From: CAYUMU01 sp964445985
GTDB taxonomy: Bacteria > Planctomycetota > Planctomycetia > Pirellulales > S012-138
Length of the DNA: 28,963 nucleotides
Direction of reading: 5' to 3'
Assembly: GCA_964445985.1 (NCBI GenBank)
Contig: CAYUMU010000086.1
Coordinates: 1 to 28,963 of the forward strand
The translations under genes were made by a program, and so were the position numbers. Shown here piece after piece: positions 16,168-26,016 of the stretch (positions within the stretch are counted from its first letter, which is position 1; the number at the start of each line of letters is the position of its first letter). The notes under the pieces are model-generated. The model was not told the DNA's origin. It searched no databases and saw nothing but the letters and a program-made list of their open reading frames with translations.

Positions 16168-16199
16168 GATTCCGCGGAATCGTGGGTGCGATTCCGCGG
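16168..16199. promoter_or_regulatory. Operator candidate: palindrome plus repeated half-site
   Basis: GATTCCGCGGAATC (16168-16181) is a perfect 14-bp palindrome. GATTCCGCGG repeats at 16190-16199, exactly 22 bp (two helical turns) from the first copy. It lies 66 bp before the kinase start and 168 bp before the protease start, in the 264-bp divergent spacer, so one protein could control both. Confidence 0.45.
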
Positions 16200-16366
16200 T
16201 ACCTGTTGCCTGCCGGAAGAAAGATTGCGCCAACCAGCCTCCCTTGGAGTATAGCATTAAAAGAATCGGCAGAACGAGGTGCATTGGCCAGCCGTGGAAT
16301 TAGGCTAAACAATACACCGCCAGGCCGCCAAACGTCGCTCCCCGCCTCAGAAGGAGTTAACCACCG

Positions 16367-19300
16367 ATGAACTTGCTTACCCCGCGCGAACCGGCGCTCT
16401 CGCCACGCAACCTGCTGATGTTGGTCCTGGCAGGCGTGTTGCCGATGGTGTTTTCGGCGCAGACCGTGGCCCAAGACGCCCCGGCCAAAAACCAGGTTCG
16501 GTTGGCCTCGAGCCCCGCGCTTTCGCCCGACGGCAAAACGCTGGTCTTCTCCTGGCAGGGCGATCTCTGGATAACCCCATCGTCGGGCGGCGAAGCGCGA
16601 CTCCTCACCTCGCATTCTGGCTACGACGGCGAACCGGCCTTCTCGCCCGACGGCAAACAGTTGGCCTTCATCAGCGATCGCGACGGCAGCCGGCAAGCCT
16701 ATGTGATGCCGGCGGCCCGGCGCGGCAGGTAACCTTCCACACCGAAGGTTGCTTCCTCCAGGATTGGTATCCCGACGGCCAGGCGCTCCTCGTCAACGGC
16801 CAGCGCGATCACTTCTGGCGGCACGCCGAGCGGTTCTTTCGCGTTTCGCTCACCGAGCGCCGGGCCGAACAACTGCTCTTCGACGATTACGGGCTCAACG
16901 GCCAACTCGATCCCACCGGCAAACAGTTGCTCTTCACCCGCGAAGGCACCGCCTGGTGGCGCAAAGGATACGAAGGTTCTCAAGCCAGCCAGGTGTGGAA
17001 CTTCGACCTTGATAGCCGCCAATTCAAGTTGCTGTGCGATCACCCTAATGAATGCCGATACCCGCTCTGGCACCCCAGCGGCGAAAGCTTCTATTACGTG
17101 GGCGGACAGAGCGGCTCGTTCAATCTCTGGCAGCGCGAGTTGGCATCGGGCAAGGAAACCCAGGTCACCCACTTCACAGACGATTCCGTGATTGGTCCCA
17201 CCATCAGCGGCGACGGCGGCACCCTGGTGTTTCGCCACCTGTTCGATCTCTATCGTTTTCGGCCCGGCAAAGACGAGCGGCCGCAACGGCTCAAGATCCA
17301 CGCCGCTGGCGATCAACCAAGGGAAGACACCCTCCGCCGCACGCTCGAAGCGGCCACCGAGGTGGCATTTTCCTCCGATGGCTTGGAGGTCGCCTTTGTC
17401 GCCGGCGGCGACGTGTGGGTGATGGACACCACGCTCCGCGAGCCGCGGCAGGTAACCAACACGCCTGGCGAAGAAACCTCGCTCGTCTTCGCGCCCGACA
17501 ACCAAAGCCTGTACTACATTGGCGACGACGGCGCTCAAACCGACATTTGGCGCACCGAGCGGGCCGATGGCGAGCGGTATTGGTGGCAGAACCACCAGTT
17601 CAAGCACACCCGGCTCACCAACGACGCCGAAAGCGAAAGCAACTTGCAGCTCGACCCCACCGGCAAACAGCTGGCCTTTGCGAAGGCCCGGGGCGATCTG
17701 TGGCTGATGCAACCCGATGGGAAAGAGGCCCGCCGGCTGTTCGCTTCGTGGAACGAGCCCGAGTACGCGTTCAGCCCCGATGGCCGCTGGCTGGCGTATG
17801 CCCTGTACGACGATGACTTCAATCGCGACGTATGGCTATTGCCCGTCGATGGCTCGCAGCCGGCGTTCAATCTCTCCCGTCACCCGGCCAACGATCAACA
17901 CCCCATCTGGTCGCCCGACGGCAAAATGATTGCCTATACAGGCGAGCGCTCCGACGGCGAGGTCGATATGTACTACGTGCAACTTCTCAAGGCGGCCAGC
18001 GAACAAACCTCGCGCGATCGCAAGTTGAAAGAGGCTTTGGAAAAGCTGAACAAAGCGCGGCAGGGCAAAGCAGAGCCCAAGCCCAAAGAAGCTGCCGGCG
18101 ACAAAGCCAAGCCTGCCAACGACAAGCCTAATAACGAGAAGCCCACGGACGACAAAGCCAAAGCAGACGACAAAGAAGAACCAAAGAAACCAGAACAGCC
18201 CCCGCAAGTGGTCATCGATTTCGACGGCATCCACGAACGGGTTCGCCGCATCAGCGTGCCCCAGGCTACCGAGAGCGATCTGTTCTGGAAGCACGACTCC
18301 GCCAAGCTGGCCTTCAACGCCAGCATCAACGGCAAGGAAGGCACCTATACCGTGAACCTGCCCGAGCCGGGCAATCCCGAATTGCTGTCTTCCAGCACCG
18401 GCAGGCAGGCCCGCTGGATTTCCACCGGCAATCAGGTGCTCTGGCTCTCCGGTGGCTCGCCCGCCAGCCTGAACGCCGCCACCGGCGCCAACACGGCCTA
18501 CAAGTTTTCGGCTCAACAAGAACTGAATCTGCCCGCCAAACGCCAGGCGGCGTTCCTCATGTGCTGGCGAGCCATGCGCGATCACTACTACGATGGCCGC
18601 TTCAACAACCGCAATTGGGACGCCATTCGCCGCAAGTACGAAGACCTGGCCCTGCAAGCGGGCGATACCGAAACCCTCACCCGCGTCATCAGCCTGATGC
18701 TGGGTGAACTCAACGGTTCGCACCTGGGCTTCCTGCCCACCGGCGTCACACCGACTCCCACCAGCAAACCGTGGCGCGAAGTTACCGCGCACTTGGGACT
18801 GCGGTTCGACTCCCAGCATCGAGGGCCAGGCTGGAAAGTCCGCGATGTGATCCCCGGCGGCCCCGCCGATCGTGAGCGAGGCAAGATTGCAGCCGGCGAA
18901 ATTATCTTGGCCGTCGATGGGGAAACCGTCGATCCCGATCTCGACCCTGCCGCCGTGCTGACCGGCGCCGAAGCCCGCGACGTGGTGCTCCGCGTTCGCA
19001 ACCCCCAGGGCGAAGTTCGCGAAGTCACGCTGCGGCCCATCCCGTTTTCATCGGCCCGGGCGCTACTTTATGAAAGCTGGGTCAAAGACAATCGCCGCGC
19101 GGTGGAGAACGCCTCGGGCGGCAAGCTGGGCTACCTGCACGTCAGCGCGATGAACATGCCCAGCTTCTACCGGTTCGAGTCCGAACTGTATGCCATTGGG
19201 GCCGGCAAAGACGGCCTGGTGATCGACGTCCGCGAGAACGGCGGCGGCTTCACCACCGACCACCTCCTCACGGCTCTCACCCAGCCCCGGCATGCCATTA

Positions 19301-19764
19301 CGGTGCCGCGCGGCGGCGGGCGTGGCTATCCGCAAGATCGCACGGTCTACGCCACGTGGCATAAACCGATCGTGGTGCTCTGCAACCAGAACAGTTTCAG
19401 CAACGCCGAAATCTTTAGCCACGCCATCAAAACGCTCAACCGCGGCAAGCTGGTCGGCGTGCCGACGGCCGGCGCCGTGATCAGCACCGGGGCAATGCGG
19501 ATTCTCGATCTGGGCGTGCTGCGGATGCCGTTCCGAGGTTGGTTTGTGCTCGACACAGGGCAAGACATGGAACTCAACGGCGCCGAGCCCCACTACATTC
19601 TCTGGCCCCAGCCAGGGCAAATGCCCGCCGGCAAAGACATCCAGCTCAACAAGGCCGTCGGCGTGTTAAAAAAAGACGTGGCGGCGTGGAAAAAGCAACC
19701 CCAGGCGCCGCTGATCAAGGCCAGCGAACGCGACGAACAACCAGCCGCCAAGGATCAACAATAG
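16367..19764 (+). CDS. Secreted TolB-propeller/PDZ/S41 (tricorn-like) protease, one-base frameshift near 16711
   Basis: The start at 16367 has AAGGAG at 16351-16356 and a signal peptide (NLLMLVLAGVLPMVFSAQTV). This frame stops at 16732, but from about 16711 the next frame continues the same protein (GGPARQVTFHTEGCF...) to 19764. A single missing base in the GC-rich run at 16709-16720 explains the break, so the gene is either damaged or mis-sequenced. Restored length is about 1130 residues. Propeller repeats are SPDGKTLVFSWQGDLW, SPDGKQLAFISD, SPDGRWLAYALY and SPDGKMIAYTGE. A Lys/Pro/Asp-rich linker lies at about 18030-18210, and a PDZ domain near 18790-19040 (GWKVRDVIPGGPADR). The S41 domain carries VIDVRENGGGFTTDHL and SFSNAEIFSHAIK (nucleophile probably the Ser at 19399-19401). 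It should degrade peptides in the periplasm. Confidence 0.88.
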
Positions 19765-19865
19765 GCAGGGCACAACACACAAAGTCGCCTTTCGCTCCGC
19801 GAAAGGAAATGCTTTCGCCCAGCGAAAGCCGACCGCGACGAAAAAACCGTCCGCCCAAACCCGGT

Positions 19866-20366
19866 TCACTCCTCCCCGGCCAAGAACATTTTCTTTGGCG
19901 GCCAGATCGCCTCTTGGTGCGGGGTTTGCCCCTGCAACAGGCTGGTGGTGATCGCCTTGAAGACGCGGCTGACCAGTTCCAACTCGCGGTCATCGGCCTG
20001 ACAAAAGATCAAGAAACTGGCGGTCGCCGTGCGAAATCCGCGAATCAGCGCCGTGTTGGTCAGGTCGAGACAAATGAAGTTGAGGTCGTATCCCCGCAGC
20101 CGATGGCCGACGATTTCCTCATCCACAATCTCGGCATCGAGGTCGGGATAAACGTCGCGCATGGCGTTCAAGCTGGTATTCACGCTCTCGGCCGGATCGA
20201 GCGAAGGGGGGTATTGAACCAAGGTCCAAAAGGCCCCGCCGGGGCTGCTCACCGATACCGTGTGGGTGTCGCCCAACTCCGATTCGGCCTCGCCTTCGGA
20301 GTTATCGAGCCGCCAGTTGTCGGGGTACTGGAAGCGGACCCCCAAGTGATTGTAAGTATGCGGCAT
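19866..20366 (-). CDS. PsbP/DcrB-like small protein, function unknown
   Basis: 166 residues from the ATG at 20366; the frame's upstream extension has only a TTG start at 20393. The opening block HLGVRFQYPDNWRLDNSEG is the usual start of the PsbP/DcrB/DUF1795-type fold. It is followed by VSVSSPGGAFWTLVQYPPS, a central ESVNTSLNAMRDVYPDLDAE and a last strand-helix pair ending in KAITTSLLQG. No signal peptide or membrane helix is seen, so it is probably cytoplasmic. It converges on the protease gene and lies 138 bases downstream of the cobA-hemD stop on the same strand, so it may share that transcript. The biological role is not known. Confidence 0.6.
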   Translation of the reverse strand: MPHTYNHLGVRFQYPDNWRLDNSEGEAESELGDTHTVSVSSPGGAFWTLVQYPPSLDPAESVNTSLNAMRDVYPDLDAEIVDEEIVGHRLRGYDLNFICLDLTNTALIRGFRTATASFLIFCQADDRELELVSRVFKAITTSLLQGQTPHQEAIWPPKKMFLAGEE

Positions 20367-20504
20367 GGCTTTGAAGTGGAGTTGCAGGTTCAAATAGGGA
20401 CGGCCGCCGCAGGCATTTATCCCGCCCAGCAGCCATGCTCATTTTATCGGCCCGCGGCCAAATCGGTTAGGGGGCGCACCCCAACCACCTCTCAACCTGC
20501 GGCC

Positions 20505-22025
20505 CTAACATTGCTGGCAGGCTTTCTCAATCGCTTCGGCCACGCCCGCCATGGTGTAGGTGCTGGCCTCCACGGCCGGCTCATAACCAAGTTCTCGTAA
20601 CGTGGCCGAAGTAATCGGGCTGATACTCGCCAGCTTGGCCGTATGCAGCCGCACGCCATACAGAGCCTGTAAACTGCGGGCGATTGCCGAACTGGTCACC
20701 GTAACCCAATCGATCTCTTCGCGATTCAAAGCCTCGATGATCTCTGGGTCGGCCTGCGGCGCGTCGCTGCTCATATAGCAAACCACCTGGCTGACTTTCC
20801 CGCCCGCCGCCGCCAGTTGCTCCGCCAGCACCTCGCGACCTCGGCTGGCGCGAAGCAACAAGAACCGCTGGTTTTTCGCGCCTGGCCCTGCGAGCGCCGC
20901 CGCCAGCGCTTCGGCGCGATATTCTTCGGGCACGACATCCGCCCGCAGATGGAACTGCCGCAACGCCTCGGCCGTGCCGGGCCCCACGGCTGCCAACTTC
21001 ACGTGCCCCAGGCAGCGCAGATCGCCTCCCGTTTGCTCCAGCACCCGATTCAGAAAGAAGTTCACGCCGTTGGAACTGGAAAACACCAGCCAATCGAATT
21101 GCGACAGGTTGGAAATGGCCTCGTCAACGGGTGTCCAGTTCGCCGGAGGACCAATTTCAATGGCCGGCGCCACCAGCACATCGGCCCCTTCCTCGGCCAG
21201 CAATTCCCTCAGGTCTTCGCATTGATGCAGCGGACGCGTGACCAAGATCTTCTGGCCAAACAGCGGCCGCCGATCGAACCACGACAACCGCGAAGCCAGC
21301 GTCACCACATCGCCCACAATCGTCAGCACCGGCGGACGCAGCCGGCGGGCTTCCACATCGTGCGCCAGGTTGCCCAGCGTGGTGTGCAGCGAAGACTGGT
21401 CGGGCCAGCTCACGCGGCGCACCACGGCCACCGGCGTTTCGGGCGGTTTGCCGGCCGCCAACAGCTGCGTGGTCCATTCGCGAATGGTGGTCACGCCCAT
21501 ATAAAAAACCAGCGTGCCGGGAAACTGGGCCAGCGATTGGAAATCGAGACGGGCATCCTTATGGTCGCTTTCGTGGCCCGTCACGAGCGCCACGGCCGAG
21601 GCCATCTGCCGATGCGTGACGGGAATGCCGGCGTAGCTGCCGGCGGCCAAAGCGGCCGTTACGCCGGGAACCACCTCAAATCGAATGCCGGCGGCCACCA
21701 GGGCTTCGGTCTCTTCGGCGCCGCGCCCAAATACGGCCGGATCGCCTCCTTTCAATCGAACCACGCTGTTACCGGCCAGCGCGGCTTCGATCATGGCCTG
21801 GTTTACTTCGTCTTGGCCGAGCATCCGCCCGCTGCCGTGCTTGCCCAGGCAAACCTTCTTGGCCTCGGGCCGGGCGAACTGCATTACCGCCGGGTTCACC
21901 AGGTAGTCGAACAGCACCACATCGGCCTGGCGCAGCAACGAAACCCCGCGCAGCGTGATCAGGCCGGGGTCGCCAGGGCCAGCGCCCACCAGGTAAACGC
22001 GGCCCGCTCGGTTGGGTGCTGGCAT
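20505..22025 (-). CDS. cobA-hemD: Uroporphyrinogen-III C-methyltransferase / uroporphyrinogen-III synthase fusion
   Basis: 506 residues from the ATG at 22025 (a TTG two codons earlier is possible). Residues 1-250 are a SAM-dependent uroporphyrinogen-III methyltransferase: VGAGPGDPGLIT (13-24), VVRLKGGDPAVFGRG (88-102), VVPGVTAALAAGSYAGIPVT and LVTGHE. Residues about 260-500 are uroporphyrinogen-III synthase (HemD): GQKILVTRPLHQCEDLRELL, DWLVFSSSNGVNFFL, VGPGTAEALR and DWVTVTSSAIARSL. The product closes hydroxymethylbilane to uroporphyrinogen III and then methylates it to precorrin-2, so it sits at the branch between heme and siroheme/cobalamin. The precorrin-2 dehydrogenase part of CysG is absent. 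Other hem genes are not in the window. Such fusions are common in several phyla. Confidence 0.93.
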   Translation of the reverse strand: MPAPNRAGRVYLVGAGPGDPGLITLRGVSLLRQADVVLFDYLVNPAVMQFARPEAKKVCLGKHGSGRMLGQDEVNQAMIEAALAGNSVVRLKGGDPAVFGRGAEETEALVAAGIRFEVVPGVTAALAAGSYAGIPVTHRQMASAVALVTGHESDHKDARLDFQSLAQFPGTLVFYMGVTTIREWTTQLLAAGKPPETPVAVVRRVSWPDQSSLHTTLGNLAHDVEARRLRPPVLTIVGDVVTLASRLSWFDRRPLFGQKILVTRPLHQCEDLRELLAEEGADVLVAPAIEIGPPANWTPVDEAISNLSQFDWLVFSSSNGVNFFLNRVLEQTGGDLRCLGHVKLAAVGPGTAEALRQFHLRADVVPEEYRAEALAAALAGPGAKNQRFLLLRASRGREVLAEQLAAAGGKVSQVVCYMSSDAPQADPEIIEALNREEIDWVTVTSSAIARSLQALYGVRLHTAKLASISPITSATLRELGYEPAVEASTYTMAGVAEAIEKACQQC

Positions 22026-22343
22026 GCGCAAATCGCTCTCAAACTAACGGGAAGGAGGGAGGGGCGGCCGGCGGCAAACGACCATGATTTCGTGCCCCCC
22101 AGGGCACGGCTCGGCAGGGCTTGGGGTCCGTTGTTTTGCACTTCGGTCGGAGCTACAATACCACTACCGGGGAACAGCCCGCTCTGGCATCGCCTACCCC
22201 CCAGACGAACCGTGCATTGCCCTCGGCTTTGAATCCCTCCGAGGTTTGGTTACTAGGTTGGTTACTAGGTACGCGAGGAACCGCGGGCCTGTCCCGACGC
22301 CTCCTCTCTCATATCTTGCGAAACAAGGTCGAAAGTTTCCCTC
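22026..22343. other. Divergent spacer with tandem 12-bp repeat
   Basis: This 318-bp gap separates cobA-hemD from the TPR gene. It holds a promoter candidate (listed separately) and two perfect tandem copies of TTGGTTACTAGG at 22246-22257 and 22258-22269, 75-98 bases before the TPR start. No credible small gene was seen in it. Confidence 0.5.
22131..22159 (+). promoter_or_regulatory. Sigma-70-like promoter candidate for the TPR gene
   Basis: TTGTTT (22131-22136) and TACAAT (22154-22159) are separated by 17 bases. Transcription from here would give a leader of about 175 bases that includes the tandem TTGGTTACTAGG repeat. Confidence 0.4.
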
Positions 22344-23765
22344 ATGGCGGAAGAAGTCCGACAGCCTATCGCTCCGCAAGTGCGTCGCCGCTTGCAGCAA
22401 CAGTTCCAGCACGGCAGCAAGATGATGGCCGCCGGGAACTTCGATTACGCCATCGATATGTTTGCGCGGTGCGTGCTCGGCGATCCCGGCAACGTGGTTT
22501 ACGCGCAGAACCTGCTCGGCGCGCTGCAGCGGAAGTATAGCAGCACCAAGAAGGGGAGCAAACTCTCCCTGCTGCAAGGCATGGGCGGTAAAACGACCAT
22601 GCTGAATGCCAGCCGCAAGAACGACTGGCCCGGCATGTTTGCCGCCGGCATCGAGCTGCTGCAGAAAAACCCCTTCGACGCCAACACGCTCACCAGCCTG
22701 GCCGACGCCTGCGGGCACCTCGAGTGCGAAGAATCGCAGTTGGAATTCCTCAAGGCGGCCGTGCAAACCAATCTGAAAGACGCCGAGCTCAACCGGCAGC
22801 TGGCCCGAGCGCTGGAAAGCAGCGGCGATTTCGACGGCGCCATCACCTGCTGGAGCCGCGTTCGCACCGCCATCAGCAACGACGAAGAAGCCAAAAAGGG
22901 CATCGGCAACTGCACCGTCAAACGCACCATCAAATCGGCCAAGTACGAAGAGGCCGAAAACTCCACCGACGTGATGGCCGACAAACAGGCCCAGGCCGAG
23001 CGTCAGGGAGTTGCGGGGCTCCAATTAACACCCGAGCAGCAGCTCGAAAAAGCCATTAGCAAAAAGCCCGAAGAAGTCGACAACTACGTCGAGCTGGCCG
23101 ATCTCCACACCCGCAACGAAGACCACGAAAAGGCCGTTGGTGTCCTCCAGCGGGCTTTGCAGGTTTCGGCCGGCGATCTGAATCTGCGCGAACGGCTCGA
23201 AGAAGCCCAGCTGCGAGCCCTCCGCGATAAAGTCGCCATTGCCGAAGCGCGGGCTCAACAAGAGCGCACCGAAGAAGCCATCAAGCTCTTCAAACGCTAC
23301 AAAGACGAGCTCAACCGCACCGAAATGGAAGTCTACCGCAACCGTTGCGAACGCTACCCCAGCCACCTGGGCTATCGGTACGAGCTCGGCATTCGCATGA
23401 AAAAAGCCAAGATGGTCAACGAGGCCATCAAGGTGCTGCAAGAAGCCCGCTCCGACCCGCAGCGCAAGGGCGACGTGCTCCTGGCCCTCGGCGAGTGCTT
23501 CCACCAAATCAAGCAATACCGCCTGGCGATCAGCAACTACGAACAGGCGATTTCTGAAATCTCGGAGCGCAACGTCGACAGCAAGAAGCTGGCCCTCTAT
23601 CGAGCCGGCAAACTGGCCCTGGGCCTCCGCGACTTGGACAAAGCCGAAACCCATTTGACCACGCTGGCCGGCCTCGATTTCACCTACCAAGACGTGCCCG
23701 ACCTGCTCGACAAAATCCGCCGCCTCCGCGAAAACGGCGACTCCGACTCCGGCACCAACCTGTAG
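22344..23765 (+). CDS. Tetratricopeptide-repeat protein, conserved in planctomycetes
   Basis: 473 residues from the ATG at 22344; no clear Shine-Dalgarno is present. TPR-like helix pairs run through most of the protein: KMMAAGNFDYAIDMFARCVL, NPFDANTLTSLADACGHLE, VDNYVELADLHTRNEDHEKA, VLLALGECFHQIKQYRLAIS and NYEQAISEIS. The middle (about 275-330) is a highly charged helical segment (LRALRDKVAIAEARAQQERT). No signal peptide or membrane segment is seen, so it is probably a cytoplasmic scaffold for protein-protein contacts. The base composition matches the chromosome. The gene stands alone between divergent cobA-hemD and the convergent transporter gene. I recognise the repeat type, not a specific function. 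Confidence 0.8.
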   Translation: MAEEVRQPIAPQVRRRLQQQFQHGSKMMAAGNFDYAIDMFARCVLGDPGNVVYAQNLLGALQRKYSSTKKGSKLSLLQGMGGKTTMLNASRKNDWPGMFAAGIELLQKNPFDANTLTSLADACGHLECEESQLEFLKAAVQTNLKDAELNRQLARALESSGDFDGAITCWSRVRTAISNDEEAKKGIGNCTVKRTIKSAKYEEAENSTDVMADKQAQAERQGVAGLQLTPEQQLEKAISKKPEEVDNYVELADLHTRNEDHEKAVGVLQRALQVSAGDLNLRERLEEAQLRALRDKVAIAEARAQQERTEEAIKLFKRYKDELNRTEMEVYRNRCERYPSHLGYRYELGIRMKKAKMVNEAIKVLQEARSDPQRKGDVLLALGECFHQIKQYRLAISNYEQAISEISERNVDSKKLALYRAGKLALGLRDLDKAETHLTTLAGLDFTYQDVPDLLDKIRRLRENGDSDSGTNL

Positions 23766-23969
23766 GGCCAGCCCCGGCCAAGGCTGCCCTCGAACCGGAA
23801 GCTGAAGCGAATCGCCGGACATTTGGCGTGACGACAGCGCGGCGGGAATCTTCGCGGAGTGCAGCGCCTGCCCAGCCGCGCCGCGTTTCACTGCCACGTC
23901 CAACGGCCCATCACGGCGCGGCTTCGCTACGGGCTGCCGCCGATCAGGCCGCTCTCGGTGAGAGTCGGT

Positions 23970-25658
23970 CTACTCCAGGGGTTTGTCCTTCGTTTCCGGC
24001 GCGAACGGCAATGCTAAGAGCCCCAGCACGAAAATACCGCACATCGAAACGCCTGCATATCGCATGGGTTCGGGGTAGGCCGCGAAAACCTCGCTGGTGA
24101 GCAGTCCCAACGCATACGGTCCGCTGGCGGCCACAAAGCGGCCCACGTTGTAGCAAAACGAAGTGCCGGTGCTGCGAATTCGCGTGGGAAACAACTCCGG
24201 GAAGTAAATTGCGTAGCCGCCGAACAATGAGAGCTGGCAGAATCCCATCAGCGGAATCATCCAGAAGACGTCGGTCACGTCGTTGAGAAACCAAAAGACG
24301 ATCGCTGTACTCACCCCGGCCGCAACAAATGCAATGGCAAAGGTAGGCCGGCGTCCAATTCGTTGGGATAGTACGCTAAAGCCATAGATCCCAAAGAACG
24401 CTCCAATATTGAGCATCATGGATGTGTACCCAGCCCAACGGGTCACGCGACCCCCCAGTTCCTTCGATCGGGCTTGAACATCTTTTGCCAGTTGTTCGCC
24501 GTCGGTGCGGTCGAGATCCCCGCTAAGAAACTCTTCTAATGACTGACGCTGCTGGGGATTGCCTGAATCCTTGACGGCCAATGACACCACCGCTTCTTCG
24601 GTGATCTCTTGTTTGTCTTTCGATAGCTTGACCATTGCCGTCCAAAGCGGCGTGGCATCGGATACATCGGCAGTGGAATTCAGCAGGTCGTTGGGGTTAA
24701 CGATCGCAGAGAGTTGCGGGAACGACTGCGGATCACGCACCGCCAATCGCACCAGATCGCGATCCCAATCCGCCTTGCCCTCATCCCGGGCTTCTTGCGC
24801 GAAAACCTTGGTAAATACGCTCCGATTGAGATCGATCGCGAAAAAGCCGATGCCCCACAATCCGATCACGCCGCTGGCGGCCATCACCAGCCCCACGAGA
24901 GCCCGCTTCCGGTAAACGGGGTTGCCGAGCAGTTCTTGATATGAGCCAAGCTTCTTGGCCACCACGCCATCATGAACGGCCGCTTTCCACTTCTCAGGTT
25001 CCTTGAGTCTGCGTCGAATCACCAAGGCCAGCAATGCTGGAAACGCGCCCACCAGGAACATCACCCGCCAGGCCGTGACCGGAACGCCAGCGATCTGAAA
25101 TTGCCCCAGCACGCCTGTTTCTTCCAGATGACCCAGCCCGATACTAATCAGGGCTGCCGAAACATTACCCACGGCGGAAAGCGCTTGCAGCAAACCCAGG
25201 GCAAAAGGCCGCGCGCGAGCCGGCATGACTTCGGCAACCAAGGCCACGCCCACCGCGAACTCCCCTCCCACGCCCAGCCCGGTAATGAAGCGATACGCGG
25301 CAAAGTCCCAAAACCCAACCGAGAAAGCGCTCAACCCGGTGCAGAGTGAATAGAGCAAAATCGTCAGCATCATGGTCTTGGCGCGGCCGATCCGATCCCC
25401 AAGCACGCCAAAGAACAAACCGCCCGAGGCCCAGCCCATCAAGAAGATGGCCGTGGCGATGCCTCCATATTTATCCACATCGCCCGGGGCAGGAGCTTGT
25501 CCAGGCGAAGGCGCCAAGAGCTCTTTCATGGCAGGCACCCGCGCCAAGTTGAACAGCTGCTGGTCCATGGTGTCGAACAGCCAGCCCAGGGCCGCCACCA
25601 CCAACACAAACCAGTGATAACGCGTCAGTTCGCGATGCCAGCGATATTTTTCAGTCAT
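23970..25658 (-). CDS. MFS transporter with a large TM7-TM8 loop
   Basis: 562 residues from the ATG at 25658 (MTEKYRWHRELTRYHWFVLV); the frame continues upstream without protein character. About twelve membrane helices of the major facilitator fold are visible. The signature loop GVLGDRIGRAKTMM lies at about 84-97 and its second-half counterpart SQRIGRRPTFA near 430. Other landmarks are GWLFDTMDQQ in helix 1, YRFITGLGVGGEF in helix 4 and FPELFPTRIRSTGTSFCYN in helix 10-11. This pattern is nearest to the sugar/metabolite:H+ symporter groups (sialic-acid-transporter-like). Residues about 278-408 form a 130-residue hydrophilic insert between helices 7 and 8, where most relatives have a short loop. 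The substrate is unknown. It is divergent from ptsI. Confidence 0.85.
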   Translation of the reverse strand: MTEKYRWHRELTRYHWFVLVVAALGWLFDTMDQQLFNLARVPAMKELLAPSPGQAPAPGDVDKYGGIATAIFLMGWASGGLFFGVLGDRIGRAKTMMLTILLYSLCTGLSAFSVGFWDFAAYRFITGLGVGGEFAVGVALVAEVMPARARPFALGLLQALSAVGNVSAALISIGLGHLEETGVLGQFQIAGVPVTAWRVMFLVGAFPALLALVIRRRLKEPEKWKAAVHDGVVAKKLGSYQELLGNPVYRKRALVGLVMAASGVIGLWGIGFFAIDLNRSVFTKVFAQEARDEGKADWDRDLVRLAVRDPQSFPQLSAIVNPNDLLNSTADVSDATPLWTAMVKLSKDKQEITEEAVVSLAVKDSGNPQQRQSLEEFLSGDLDRTDGEQLAKDVQARSKELGGRVTRWAGYTSMMLNIGAFFGIYGFSVLSQRIGRRPTFAIAFVAAGVSTAIVFWFLNDVTDVFWMIPLMGFCQLSLFGGYAIYFPELFPTRIRSTGTSFCYNVGRFVAASGPYALGLLTSEVFAAYPEPMRYAGVSMCGIFVLGLLALPFAPETKDKPLE

Positions 25659-26016
25659 GGAAGGTCTCGGGGATGGATCATCGGCCCACCCCGCCGGCGT
25701 GACTGGCAAACCAGAGGAGCAGCGGAATCGAATATTGGTCGGGCACGCCGGAGGCAGTCGGTGAACGCAAGGCAATGGCCGCCATGCGGGGAGGCGTGCA
25801 AGGCAGGGCGTCGTCCTCCACCGCCACGGGCAGAAGCGATATAGTGTATTCATCAGCCGCTTCCATGCGAGCCTTCCCTGGCGATATTTGCAAAGAAATG
25901 CGCGCCAGGGGTGACTTGGGCGATTTCACCCCCCATACTAAGAAAACCAAGAATGGCCCCGCCTGTACATTGCTTCACCTCCCCAGCCCCCAATCCCTAG
26001 TCCCTAGTCCCCAACC
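25659..26016. other. MFS-ptsI divergent spacer with C-run repeat
   Basis: A 358-bp non-coding gap. Its right end, 25981-26012, carries five C-runs, including the tandem CCCTAGT-CCCTAGT-CCCC. The complementary strand is therefore GGGG-ACTA-GGG-ACTA-GGG-ATT-GGGGG-CT-GGGG, which fits the G-quadruplex rule. This ends 4 bases before the ptsI ATG, where a Shine-Dalgarno would be expected. No other feature was recognised. Confidence 0.5.

Noticed and set aside
16700..16735. Programmed -1 frameshift in the protease gene
   Set aside because: No slippery heptamer and no downstream structure typical of recoding; a missing base in a GC run is simpler.
20817..22232. 471-residue plus-strand frame
   Set aside because: Antisense to cobA-hemD, which has every expected motif.
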